DNA from: Plantibacter auratus | GTDB lineage: Bacteria; Actinomycetota; Actinomycetes; Actinomycetales; Microbacteriaceae | DNA length: 64,000 nucleotides | Reading direction: 5' to 3' | Assembly (NCBI RefSeq): GCF_050587365.1 | Contig: NZ_JBOBFV010000003.1 | Coordinates: 310,001 to 374,000, forward strand | The notes under the pieces: generated by a model | The model's database searches: none | Told to the model about the DNA's origin: nothing | What the model saw: the letters and a program-made list of their open reading frames with translations, nothing else | Translations under genes and position numbers: made by a program | Shown here: positions 49,124-57,679 of the stretch, one piece after another | How the letters are laid out: every line of letters begins with the position of its first letter | Position numbering within the stretch: the stretch's first letter is position 1

Positions 49124-49984
49124 GTGCCCGACGGATACCGGAGCCTCCCGCGGCGCGCCCTCGGCCGCGCGGCGCGTGACTACCGTGGAGCCGTGCTCGC
49201 CTACCAGCAGCGCCGGGCCGACCAGCGGATGCGGCGGATGCTCGACGGACGGTTCACCATCGAGCTCCTGGCGGGTGAGGTGCACGAGGAGGACCTCGCG
49301 GTCGTCGTGTGCCTGTGGAACCGGCGGGAGCGGCTCGCCGACGTGATCCGTCTGCTGCGCGACCAACGAGTCGACCGCCACCTCCGGTTGGTGCTCTGGA
49401 ACAACCAGCCGGACGACGAGGCACACTATCGCCGGGTCATCGCGGAGGTCGGCGTGGGCGGTGCGCTCCGCAGCATCGAGTTCCGCGCCAGCCCGGAGAA
49501 CATCGGCGGCATCGGACGCTTCTGGGCGGCTCGCAAGCTCAGACTCGCCGGCTATCGCGGACCGTTCGTGATGTTGGACGACGATCAGGACGTCGAACCG
49601 GACTTCATCCGATCGCTCCTCGAACGAGCGGGCGAGCGGGTGATCGCGGGGGTCTGGGCCTATGCGAACCACGGCTCCTACTGGAACCGGACGGATCTCG
49701 CCGACCGCGAGCGGGCCGATTACGTCGGCACCGGCGGCTGCGTCTGCGATTCCGAGATCGTCACGGATGACGCGTTCTTCACCGACCTGCCCGAGCGGTA
49801 CCGGTTCCTCGAGGACATCTGGATGTCGTTCCTGGCCGCCCGCCTCGGGTGGCGTCTGGAGAAGGCGGACCTCCCCGTCACGTTCGTCCTCGACGAGACC
49901 AATCAGAACCATACGCTCGCGTACATCAAAGACGAGTTCTACGCCTACCTGCACCACGACCACACCGGACCGACCGACGCGTAA
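49124..49984 (+). CDS. GT-A glycosyltransferase
   Basis: A 286-residue protein with LAVVVCLWNRRERLADVIRL, RLVLWNNQPDDEAHYRRVIA, RASPENIGGIGRFWAARKL, FVMLDDDQDVEPDFIRSLLE (DDDxD, metal and nucleotide site) and DYVGTGGCVCDSEIVTDDAF. It is GT2-like, with unusual spacing in the middle. GTG at 49124 follows CGAGGTCGG and fits the fold start. It diverges from wzm and is followed by another GT gene after 44 bases. Confidence 0.84.
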   Translation: MPDGYRSLPRRALGRAARDYRGAVLAYQQRRADQRMRRMLDGRFTIELLAGEVHEEDLAVVVCLWNRRERLADVIRLLRDQRVDRHLRLVLWNNQPDDEAHYRRVIAEVGVGGALRSIEFRASPENIGGIGRFWAARKLRLAGYRGPFVMLDDDQDVEPDFIRSLLERAGERVIAGVWAYANHGSYWNRTDLADRERADYVGTGGCVCDSEIVTDDAFFTDLPERYRFLEDIWMSFLAARLGWRLEKADLPVTFVLDETNQNHTLAYIKDEFYAYLHHDHTGPTDA

Positions 49985-50028
49985 GCTGGAGCGGTTGTCC
50001 CGATGCCGACCCGACAGGAACACACTCG

Positions 50029-51123
50029 ATGAAACTCGCCATGACGATCATGGTCCGCGACGAAGCGGACATCATCGCGGCCATGCTCGACCACCACGAG
50101 GCCCAAGGGGTCGACACCTTCATCGTCACCGACAACGGGTCGGTCGACGGCACCACCGAGATCCTCGAGCGCTACGCGGCCGAGGGGCGGATCGACCTCC
50201 GTCATGACCCGGTGCACCGCAAGCAGCAGGCACCCGTGGTCACGCAGATGGCGCGCGACGCCTACACCCGTTATGGAGCGGACTGGGTCATCAACGCCGA
50301 TGCCGACGAGTTCTTCCTGCCCGTCGATCGCACCAAGACCCTCCACGAGGTGTTCGAGCAGATCCCCAAGACCTACCTCAGTTTCCTCGTCCCGGTCGTC
50401 AACCTGACCGGCGCACCGGCCAAGGACGGCACCGGCTTCGATCGGCTCGTCTACCGCGACGCCCGAACCCAGGACCAGCTCGAGCTCGCCGGGGTGCGTG
50501 CCCACCCGACCCCGGACGCCGTGCACATCGGGTCCCCCGACATCGACGTGATCCAGGGCAACCACTTCGTGAGCCTGGCGTCGCAGGGTTCCCCGCCACC
50601 GGAACTCGCCATCGAGGTCCTCCACCTGCCGTGGCGTTCGTGGAAGCAGTACAAGAACAAGGTCGAGATCTCCGGGCGCGCCTACGAGAGCAACCCCGAG
50701 TTGACACCCAGCCCGAACCACCACGGGATGCGCGACTATGCGAGATTGAAGGCGGGTGCGCTGCTGCCGTACTACTTCATGCGCCACCCCACGCCCGAGG
50801 AGCTCGAGCAGGGAGCGGTCGACGGCACCCTGGTGCGCGATGACGTGCTCGCCGATGCGCTCACGGCGCCCGTGCCGGATGCGGACTTCGACAAGGCGAC
50901 CCGGAAAGCACAGCTCGCCTTCAGCGAGGCGCTCCGGTACGACCGTGTGCAGCGGGCGAAGCGCATCGCCTCCGGCTTCGAGGATCGACTCGAAGCCGCA
51001 GCGGAGCGCGAGGCCGACCTCGCAGCCCGCCTCGCCGTTGTGGAAGGTGAGGCGGCAGCCCTGCGCTCGAGGCGGGTCGTGCGCGCCACGGATCGACTCG
51101 CACGACTCGTCCGCCGTCGCTGA
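50029..51123 (+). CDS. Glycosyltransferase family 2 protein with coiled-coil tail
   Basis: A 364-residue GT2 of the Glyco_tranf_2_4 type: KLAMTIMVRDEADIIAAMLD, FIVTDNGSVDGTTEILERYA, YGADWVINADADEFFLPVDR, VIQGNHFVSLASQG and IEVLHLPWRSWKQYKNKVEI. Residues 290-364 are a charged helix (RVQRAKRIASGFEDRLEAAA and on) ending ALRSRRVVRATDRLARLVRR, a coiled-coil plus basic tail as in other surface-glycan transferases. Its stop is followed within seven bases by a remnant of a Cwb2 gene 3' end. Confidence 0.86.
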   Translation: MKLAMTIMVRDEADIIAAMLDHHEAQGVDTFIVTDNGSVDGTTEILERYAAEGRIDLRHDPVHRKQQAPVVTQMARDAYTRYGADWVINADADEFFLPVDRTKTLHEVFEQIPKTYLSFLVPVVNLTGAPAKDGTGFDRLVYRDARTQDQLELAGVRAHPTPDAVHIGSPDIDVIQGNHFVSLASQGSPPPELAIEVLHLPWRSWKQYKNKVEISGRAYESNPELTPSPNHHGMRDYARLKAGALLPYYFMRHPTPEELEQGAVDGTLVRDDVLADALTAPVPDADFDKATRKAQLAFSEALRYDRVQRAKRIASGFEDRLEAAAEREADLAARLAVVEGEAAALRSRRVVRATDRLARLVRRR

Positions 51124-51133
51124 CCGGTCTCAC

Positions 51134-51182
51134 CAGCGCTTCAGTGCCGCCACCACCGGCGTGAGTGCCGTGGTCCCGCCGA
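51134..51182. repeat. 49-base direct repeat, left copy (Cwb2 3'-end remnant)
   Basis: Forty-eight of 49 bases are identical to 52525-52573, the 3' end of the intact Cwb2 gene. On the minus strand it reads GGTTALTPVVAALKRW and a stop, compared with GGTTALTPAVAALKRC in the intact gene, so it is an orphaned gene end lying just downstream of the first Cwb2 gene. Confidence 0.85.
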
Positions 51183-51189
51183 TGCTGAG

Positions 51190-52413
51190 TCAGGCCTGAC
51201 GCCAGCGAAGTCTGGAATCTGTCGCGGATCGCGAGCAGACCATCAGGAGCCCGGTCGCCGTTCGGCCGTACTGCCCGTCGAGCGAAGCTTTACAGAACGC
51301 CCCCGGAGTGACACCGTCCCGATGCGGGTTCCCTGCTGAACCGAGCGGTGGCGCCGGCGCCGGAGGCGGGTTCGGAGCAGGAGCCGGCGCAGGTGGCGGA
51401 AGGCAGACGAAGCGATCTGCCACAGCGGGAGAAAGCGCCGCGGCACCACCGAGCAAGGTCAGTTCCGTAACTCCTGCCGAAGCCAAACCGTTGGCGACGA
51501 CAGGCGGAAGGCAAGTCGGCGTCACGACGTACAGCGACGAGCCGGTGCGGCCCGCGAGGACGGCACCCGCCAGTGCGTCCGCATACGCGGTTCCCGTTGC
51601 AATCAGGGCAGACGAACTTCCCGATGGAAACTGACTGTTGATGAGGACCGACGTCTCGTAGCGATCCTGGCCGGCGATGCGGCCAACGGATGAGACGGAC
51701 TTCCGCAGTCCGCCCGCGTAGCCTTCCCCGATAGCGGCCGAACCGCCGATGAGCGTCGCACTCGTCGTTCCCAACGCCTGGAACAGTCCCAGATCATCCA
51801 AGCTAGGGCCCGATGAGCTTCCGTCGACCAGCAACACCGGGATCCCGCGGGGTCCGCTTGCGGCCCCCGCGGAGAGGGCGTCGGGAAAGTTGGATCCTGT
51901 CGCGAGGAAGACCTGCGTTGCTCCGGTCACCGAGAACGCTCGCTGAATCAGCGCTCGCGACGTCGCGAACCGATCTGTACCCGAGACTCTCTCGACGGTG
52001 ATACCGAGAACACCGAGTTCGTCGACCACCGAAGCGTCGACGGCGTTCACACCGCCGACGACGACGACCTTCGTGACGCCGAGGCGCGAGAGTTCCGCTC
52101 GAACGGTCTCGGGAAGCCGATCGCGCATCGTGAGGAGGAGTGGACCACCTTCTACCATCGCTGCGGGCGCCGCGCTGAGGGCGTCCGGAAAGTTGAAGCC
52201 GGTCGCCAAGTACGCAACGGTGGCCCCGCCGTCGGGGAACGCTGCCTGCGAGATGGCGACCGCCGTCGAGAATCGATCGTCGCCCGCCAGTCTGACCGTC
52301 GCCGCCTGAGCTGGAGCGGCTGTGCCAGCCATCAGGCCGGCGCTTGCGAGAGCGATGGTCGCCGCCACGGCGAGCATCGCCAATCGACCGCGTGGAGCGA
52401 ACGTTCTGTGCAC
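51190..52413 (-). CDS. Secreted cell-wall-binding repeat 2 protein with novel C-terminal tail
   Basis: A 407-residue exported protein. Signal peptide about 1-37, ending AAPAQA. Three Cwb2 units follow, each with RLAGDDRFSTAVAIS-like, YLATGFNFPDALSAAPAA-like and VVVVGGVNAVDASVVDEL-like blocks; Cwb2 domains bind anionic wall polymers. A Pro-Ala linker (PAPAPAPNPPPAPAPP) leads to a 45-residue C-terminal tail GVTPGAFCKASLDGQYGRT, GLLMVCSRSATDSRLRWRQA, a two-Cys module seen at the ends of other actinobacterial surface proteins. GTG start with AAGGA upstream. Sampled GC is about 59 percent, clearly below the neighbours. Confidence 0.83.
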   Translation of the reverse strand: MHRTFAPRGRLAMLAVAATIALASAGLMAGTAAPAQAATVRLAGDDRFSTAVAISQAAFPDGGATVAYLATGFNFPDALSAAPAAMVEGGPLLLTMRDRLPETVRAELSRLGVTKVVVVGGVNAVDASVVDELGVLGITVERVSGTDRFATSRALIQRAFSVTGATQVFLATGSNFPDALSAGAASGPRGIPVLLVDGSSSGPSLDDLGLFQALGTTSATLIGGSAAIGEGYAGGLRKSVSSVGRIAGQDRYETSVLINSQFPSGSSSALIATGTAYADALAGAVLAGRTGSSLYVVTPTCLPPVVANGLASAGVTELTLLGGAAALSPAVADRFVCLPPPAPAPAPNPPPAPAPPLGSAGNPHRDGVTPGAFCKASLDGQYGRTATGLLMVCSRSATDSRLRWRQA

Positions 52414-52520
52414 AGCGCTGTCCTTGCCGCCGACCGCTCGGGTTCGGCAGGCGAGCTGAACTCTAGCAGAGGTGATCACCTCAGTACTGCACCCTCGAGG
52501 CACGGCTCCGATGATCGGGG

Positions 52521-54488
52521 TCAGCAGCGCTTCAGTGCCGCCACCGCCGGCGTGAGTGCCGTGGTCCCGCCGACCACCGACACCGTCTTGGGCTGCAACG
52601 CCGCAAGGCGGTCGAGTACGGAAGACGACACACAGGTGGACCCGCTCGTGAGCATCGGTACACCCAACGCGCCGGCTGCGAGTGCGTCGGGGAAGTTCGC
52701 CCCCGAGGCCAACAGCACCTGATCGACGGCGCCCGGCCACGCGGCGGCCACGATCTGCGCGGCCGTGTCGTAGCGGTCGGCTCCCGCATACCGCGTCACC
52801 TTGCCCGGGTAGAGGTGTTCCAACTGCGACTGGATACCGGCGCTCATCGCCGCACGCCCGCCCACGAGTCTGACGTCGCGGACCCCGAGCCCGGCGATCA
52901 TCCGGAGCGTCGCAGCGTCCACGGTCGACGCACCACCGTCGACGAGGACCACGGCACCTCCCAGACTGGCTGCGGCCGGGCCGGCGGCGAGTGCGTCCGG
53001 GAAGTTGGACCCGATCGCGAGGTAGACCGTCGAGGCGCTACGCAGCGCGTCCGCGATGAGCAGTCGGTTCGTCTCGAACCGGTCCGACCCACCGATGCGG
53101 GTCGTACCGTGTGCGAATGCGAGCCCCGTGACCTGGCTGAGGACCGCGTCGGACACGGCCGACGTCCCGCCGACCACCTTCACCGTCCCAGGACGCAATC
53201 TGAGCAGCTCCGCCCGCACCGCGTCCGGCAGGACCTCCGGTGCCGTCAGGAGGACCGGCGCACCGATCGAGGCGGCGAGGGCTCCGGCTCCCAGCGCGTC
53301 CGGGAAGGTGTTCCCCGACGTCAGGTAGACGGTTCCGGTACCCGTGTCGAACGGAGCGAACGCCTGCGCCGTCGCGACCGCGGTCTGGTAGCGGTCCTCC
53401 CCCGAGATCCGGACGACCTCCGGCGAAGCGGCCACGGTCAGCGCGGCGGAGACCAGTCGTCCGTCGTCGGACCCGCTCACCCCCCAGAGTCGTTGCACGC
53501 CGGCGGGAGCGTCGGCCGGCAGTCGAAGCGTCCCCGCGACCCCGCCGCCCGCATCGGCGACCAGCGCTCCGACCTGCTCAGCGGAACCCGTCGACGGGTG
53601 CAGGGAGAAGGTGACCGTCTCCGCCGGTGCGAACCCTCCTGCCTGGACGACGAGGTCGCCTCCCGAGAAGACCGCCCCGCTCGTCGAGAGCGCCTCCGTC
53701 GAGCTGAGTGGCATCGGGGTGCCCGGACCGGACGCGAGGCGGAACCGGCTGGTGGCGCCCGCGATCGAGAGGTCCAGGTCGTCCCCGGGAACCCAGCCGC
53801 TCGGAACGACGATGTCGACCGTCACCGCACCCGATCCGTCGACCGTCGCCCCGACAGGTGCAGCGACCGCACCGGACAGGTCGCCGCCCGACGCGAGTCC
53901 CCGCGTGACGTTCGTGATCGAGGCCGTCACCTGCTCACCAGGCGTGAAGCCGAACGCGCTGGCGGTCACCACGGCTCCCGCCCCGACGGGGCCCGTGATG
54001 CTCCAACTCCACCTGGTCGCCGTCGGGCCCGAACGGACCGTCAGCGGTAGGGAGATGGTCTGTGCTGCGCCACCTCCCGAGGGTGTGCACGTGAGCTGCA
54101 GGGACCCGGCCGTACCATCGGGGATCGACGCCGACATCTGACCGTCCCGGGAGGTCACGCCGAGCGCTGAATTCGCCTCCGAGGGCGACGGCAGCGGTGT
54201 CGATGCTGCGGCGTCGACGAACGCCCAGCTCTGGGAGAACGCGTCACCGCCGTCACCGCACTCGGCGGTCTCGCCGATGAAGTCCACGGTGAATGCGCCA
54301 TCCGGTGCGACGGACGGTGCAGAGACGTAGGCGCCCGTCGGAGCCGGTTGCGGAGCCTCGGCCACGGCCGCGGGGACGGCACCGAGGGCAGTCGAGCCCA
54401 CCGCGATGGCGACGACCGCGCCGATCGCGACCGAGGTTCTGCGTCGTGGTCTCGGACCGACGTGTCGGGCCCCGGTCGTCTCTGGCAT
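52521..54488 (-). CDS. Secreted cell-wall-binding repeat 2 protein, large
   Basis: A 655-residue exported protein: signal peptide about 1-43 (ends in AVPAAVAEA), then two or three beta-rich domains (residues 50-345, with Cys pair AECGDGG and LTCTPSGG, and TASAFGFTPGEQVTASI, QAGGFAPAETVTFSL style loops that look like Ig-like folds). Residues 355-655 hold three Cwb2 units: RISGEDRYQTAVATAQAF, RIGGSDRFETNRLLIADAL and RYAGADRYDTAAQIVAAAW. The end is VVGGTTALTPAVAALKRC. Non-covalent wall attachment is expected. Confidence 0.88.
   Translation of the reverse strand: MPETTGARHVGPRPRRRTSVAIGAVVAIAVGSTALGAVPAAVAEAPQPAPTGAYVSAPSVAPDGAFTVDFIGETAECGDGGDAFSQSWAFVDAAASTPLPSPSEANSALGVTSRDGQMSASIPDGTAGSLQLTCTPSGGGAAQTISLPLTVRSGPTATRWSWSITGPVGAGAVVTASAFGFTPGEQVTASITNVTRGLASGGDLSGAVAAPVGATVDGSGAVTVDIVVPSGWVPGDDLDLSIAGATSRFRLASGPGTPMPLSSTEALSTSGAVFSGGDLVVQAGGFAPAETVTFSLHPSTGSAEQVGALVADAGGGVAGTLRLPADAPAGVQRLWGVSGSDDGRLVSAALTVAASPEVVRISGEDRYQTAVATAQAFAPFDTGTGTVYLTSGNTFPDALGAGALAASIGAPVLLTAPEVLPDAVRAELLRLRPGTVKVVGGTSAVSDAVLSQVTGLAFAHGTTRIGGSDRFETNRLLIADALRSASTVYLAIGSNFPDALAAGPAAASLGGAVVLVDGGASTVDAATLRMIAGLGVRDVRLVGGRAAMSAGIQSQLEHLYPGKVTRYAGADRYDTAAQIVAAAWPGAVDQVLLASGANFPDALAAGALGVPMLTSGSTCVSSSVLDRLAALQPKTVSVVGGTTALTPAVAALKRC
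52525..52573. repeat. 49-base direct repeat, right copy
   Basis: Partner of 51134-51182, one mismatch (52546 G versus 51155 A). It is the real 3' end of the large Cwb2 gene. The two copies are in the same orientation, 1391 bases apart, and bracket the low-GC Cwb2 gene. Confidence 0.88.
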
Positions 54489-54596
54489 CTCGGGGCCTTT
54501 CGCTCGGGGATGTCGTCCTCTGAGGGTATCGAGCGGACCAGCACCGGAGAGACGCCACGCTGCGGTCCCCGACGAGACCCTTCGAGCCGGACCCTG

Positions 54597-55526
54597 TCAG
54601 CCGGCGTCCCGTCCCAGTTCGGCCCAGAGCGCGCTGACGCCGTCGTCGAGTGAGGTCGGCGACTGCGGCCGACCGAACTCGCCCTCGTACCGGGAGACGT
54701 CCAGGACGACCCGATCGACGAACGTCTTCGGTTGCGGCAGGCGTTCGATCGCGAAGTCGACGCCGGTGACGCGACGCAAGGAGGCGAACACCTCGGACAC
54801 GGAGAACCCGATGCCGCTGCCGAGGTTGTAGGTGGAGTGCTCCGGCGTGGTCGCAACCACCGGCAGGATCATCCGTACGAGATCCTCGACGTAGACGTAA
54901 TCGCGGACCATCGACCCGTCGCCGAACTGTTGGATCGGCCGGCCGAGAGCGATCTGTCTCAGCGCGATCGGGATGAGCCCCTGCTTGCGGTTCGGACGCT
55001 GGCGAGTGCCGTAGGGGTTCGACACCCGCAGGGCCGTCGAGGCCAGACCGTGCTTCGCCCGGAAGTAGTCGAGGTAGTGCTCGATCGCGAGCTTGCCGAT
55101 GCCGTAGGGCGAGATCGGGAGCGCCTGGTCCGTCTCCGAGTAGACGTCCTGACCCTGCTGCCCGTAGATCGCCCCGCCGGTCGATGCGAACACGAATCGG
55201 CCGACACCCGCGGCGACACTCGACTCGAGGAGCTCGATCGTCTGGGCGATGTTGGTGCGGACGTCCAGCGTCGGATCGCTCTCCGCCGTCGCCGGCGTGG
55301 TCGTCGACAGGAAATGGAACACGAGTTCCTGACCTCGGACGGCTTCCTCGAGGTCGCTCCGACTGAGGAACTCCCCGGTCAGCACTCGGGCCCGCTCGGA
55401 GCTGAAGGTCGTCGTGCCCGAGCTGAACCGGTCGAACGCGGTCACCTCGTGGCCGGCACCGTCGAGCGCGTCGACGAGGTGCGAACCGATGAACCCGTTC
55501 GCACCGATGACCAGTGCCTTAGCCAC
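54597..55526 (-). CDS. NAD-dependent nucleotide-sugar epimerase/dehydratase
   Basis: A 309-residue extended SDR: ALVIGANGFIGSHLVDALDG, VFHFLSTTTPATAESDPTLD, FVFASTGGAIYGQQGQDVYS, SPYGIGKLAIEHYLDYFRAK (YxxxK), RVSNPYGTRQRPNRKQGLIP and GDGSMVRDYVYVEDLVRMIL. Similar to UDP-glucose/GlcNAc 4-epimerases of capsule and O-antigen loci; the exact sugar is not fixed. GTG start, overlapping the WsaF-like gene stop by eight bases, so it is the last gene of the rmlC-rmlA-wsaF unit. Confidence 0.86.
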   Translation of the reverse strand: MAKALVIGANGFIGSHLVDALDGAGHEVTAFDRFSSGTTTFSSERARVLTGEFLSRSDLEEAVRGQELVFHFLSTTTPATAESDPTLDVRTNIAQTIELLESSVAAGVGRFVFASTGGAIYGQQGQDVYSETDQALPISPYGIGKLAIEHYLDYFRAKHGLASTALRVSNPYGTRQRPNRKQGLIPIALRQIALGRPIQQFGDGSMVRDYVYVEDLVRMILPVVATTPEHSTYNLGSGIGFSVSEVFASLRRVTGVDFAIERLPQPKTFVDRVVLDVSRYEGEFGRPQSPTSLDDGVSALWAELGRDAG

Positions 55527-56805
55527 GCATGACCCGTTCGACTGCCGACACGAACGCGTCACCCGAGTCGCTCCAGCTTGCACCGGCGACCGAGGCGGAC
55601 ATGGCCAGACCACGAGCGGTCGCATCCGGCCGGTCGAAGACGCCGGCGAGCGTACGAGCGAGCGCCATGGGCACCGGAGGCACGTATTCGATGAACGGGT
55701 TGTCCGACACCATGCGGTTGTTCGGACCGTCGTTCACGACCGGGGCGACGCCGCTCGAGATCAACTCGAGCGGGAGCAGCGACATGTTGGTCAGCGACAA
55801 CACGAGCCCCGCAGCACAGCGGTTGTAGAGCTCGTTGAGCTCGGCCAGCTGCATGCTGGAGTGGTTCTTGTACGCGAACGGCAAGTCCCATCCGGAGACG
55901 TCCCAACCGGCCAGGTTGATGGTGACATCCGGCTTCAGCTCCGAGAAGTCCTTCAGCGCGAGGACGCCGAGCTCGAACGCGCGCCGCGAGGTGACCGGGC
56001 GTGCGTAGAAGAAGATCTCGTTCCGTGGACGCTCATTCGTGATCCGGTAGAGCGAGGTGTCGACCGAGAAGTCGAAGGAGTCACATGCCATGCCGTACTC
56101 GGTGCTGAGCTTGTGGGCCAGCCACCCGCCAGCCGTGATGCCGTGGAATCCGAAGCGGTAGGTGTTCTCCGCGAGGATGTACTCCGAGCCGATCGCATAG
56201 AAGTACGGCTCGAAGTCCTGCACGAAGTAGAAGCGCTTCGCCGTCGAGCGATCGAGGTAGGAGGCGTAGGCGGTCTCCCAGCCGGTGGCGAACAACGCCT
56301 GGGTGTCCGCATCCACGCCGACGGAGGCGTCGTACATCCGGATGTCGGCCTTGAGATCCGGGTACGACTTCGAAGCGGCGAGCATCTGCTTCGTCGCGTC
56401 GAGACTCGGCGTCAGGTGCAGATTGTCGTAGAGGTAGATCGTGCAGTGGTGACCTGCCCGTTCAGCGAAGTCGATGAACCGGAACAGGTTCTGGTGGCCG
56501 CCGCTCTCGGCTCCCGGCGGCGACATGATCCAGGCCATGCGGACCGGGCCGTCGGCGACGGTCACCGGGTTCGCGAAGCGTTCGCCGGGCACCGTCCAGT
56601 CGACGGCTGCGGCGTGCTCGAGGTTGACGAGCATCTCCCCGCCGGCGTTCTGCAGGCTCAGTTGGGTCGAGAGCTTGCTGAACACCCGACCGAGGAAGGC
56701 CTTCGGACCGAGGTCCTTGAAGAACCGGAGGAGGCGGGCGGCACGGGTCCTGACACGGGCGGCGCGGGTGCGCACCGCCGTCAGCCGCGAGCTGAGAGGC
56801 GACAC
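55519..56805 (-). CDS. WsaF-like rhamnosyltransferase
   Basis: A 428-residue GT-B protein. After a basic N-terminal helix (residues 1-60) come RMAWIMSPPGAESGGHQNLF, FRFIDFAERAGHHCTIYLYD, AKRFYFVQDFEPYFYAIGSE, ENTYRFGFHGITAGGWLAHK, NEIFFYARPVTSRRAFELGV and GLVLSLTNMSLLPLELISSG. The FVQDFEPYF and SLTNMSLLPLE stretches match WsaF-type rhamnosyltransferases of S-layer glycans, which fits the adjacent rmlA and rmlC. It lies two bases after rmlA. Confidence 0.88.
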   Translation of the reverse strand: MSPLSSRLTAVRTRAARVRTRAARLLRFFKDLGPKAFLGRVFSKLSTQLSLQNAGGEMLVNLEHAAAVDWTVPGERFANPVTVADGPVRMAWIMSPPGAESGGHQNLFRFIDFAERAGHHCTIYLYDNLHLTPSLDATKQMLAASKSYPDLKADIRMYDASVGVDADTQALFATGWETAYASYLDRSTAKRFYFVQDFEPYFYAIGSEYILAENTYRFGFHGITAGGWLAHKLSTEYGMACDSFDFSVDTSLYRITNERPRNEIFFYARPVTSRRAFELGVLALKDFSELKPDVTINLAGWDVSGWDLPFAYKNHSSMQLAELNELYNRCAAGLVLSLTNMSLLPLELISSGVAPVVNDGPNNRMVSDNPFIEYVPPVPMALARTLAGVFDRPDATARGLAMSASVAGASWSDSGDAFVSAVERVMRG

Positions 56806-56807
56806 GG

Positions 56808-57677
56808 TCAGGCCTGCTGGGCCAGCAGCGTCTGCAGGTAGCGACCGTAACCGCTCTTCACCAGCGGAGCGGCGAGGGCTGCGAGCTGCTCATCGTCGAT
56901 CCAACCGGCACGCCACGCGATCTCCTCGATGCAGCCGACCTTGAAGCCCTGGCGGTCTTCGATCACACGCACGTACTCGGACGCCTGCATCATCGACTCG
57001 AAGGTGCCGGTGTCGAGCCAGGCGGTGCCACGGTCGAGCACCTGGACCTGCAGGGTGCCGCGCTCCAGATAGCGCTCGTTGACCGTCGAGATCTCGAGCT
57101 CGCCTCGGGCGGAGGGCTCGATCGTCTTGGCGATCTCGACGATCGAGTTGTCGTAGAAGTACAGTCCGGGCACCGCATAGTTGCTCTTCGGCTGCGCGGG
57201 CTTCTCCTCGATGGAAAGCGCTTTGAAGTCGTCGTCGAACTCGACGACGCCGTAGGCCTTCGGATCGGCGACCTGGTAGGCGAAGATGAGCGCGCCGTCG
57301 ATGTCGTTGTGACTGCGGAGAGCTGAACCGAGGCCGGTGCCGTGGAAGATGTTGTCGCCGAGGACCAGGGCGACGCTCTCGTCTCCGATGAAGTCCTCAC
57401 CGATGATGAACGCCTGCGCAAGGCCGTCCGGAGACGGCTGGACGGCGTACTCGAGGCGGATGCCGAGATCGTCGCCGTTGCCGAGGAGCGCCCGGAACTG
57501 CTCGTTGTACTCCGGGGTGGTGATGATGAGGATCTCCTTGATCCCCGCCATCATGAGCGTCGACAGGGGGTAGTAGATCATCGGCTTGTCGTAGATGGGC
57601 ATGAGCTGCTTGGAGATGCCCTTGGTGATCGGCCAGAGACGCGTGCCGGATCCACCGGCGAGAATGATGCCGCGCAT
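56808..57677 (-). CDS. rmlA: Glucose-1-phosphate thymidylyltransferase
   Basis: A 289-residue nucleotidyltransferase, first step of dTDP-L-rhamnose synthesis. Seen: GIILAGGSGTRLWPITKGIS, KQLMPIYDKPMIYYPLSTLM, VQPSPDGLAQAFIIGEDFIG, LVLGDNIFHGTGLGSAL, EEKPAQPKSNYAVPGLYFYD and RGTAWLDTGTFESMMQASEY. Full length for the family. Two bases after rmlC, two bases before the WsaF-like gene: a tight operon. Confidence 0.97.
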   Translation of the reverse strand: MRGIILAGGSGTRLWPITKGISKQLMPIYDKPMIYYPLSTLMMAGIKEILIITTPEYNEQFRALLGNGDDLGIRLEYAVQPSPDGLAQAFIIGEDFIGDESVALVLGDNIFHGTGLGSALRSHNDIDGALIFAYQVADPKAYGVVEFDDDFKALSIEEKPAQPKSNYAVPGLYFYDNSIVEIAKTIEPSARGELEISTVNERYLERGTLQVQVLDRGTAWLDTGTFESMMQASEYVRVIEDRQGFKVGCIEEIAWRAGWIDDEQLAALAAPLVKSGYGRYLQTLLAQQA

Positions 57678-57679
57678 CG

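Noticed and set aside
51124..51189. Left Cwb2 remnant as the real end of the smaller Cwb2 gene by frameshift
   Set aside because: The smaller gene ends with its own folded two-Cys tail and a clean stop at 51190; the remnant lies beyond it and has no start.
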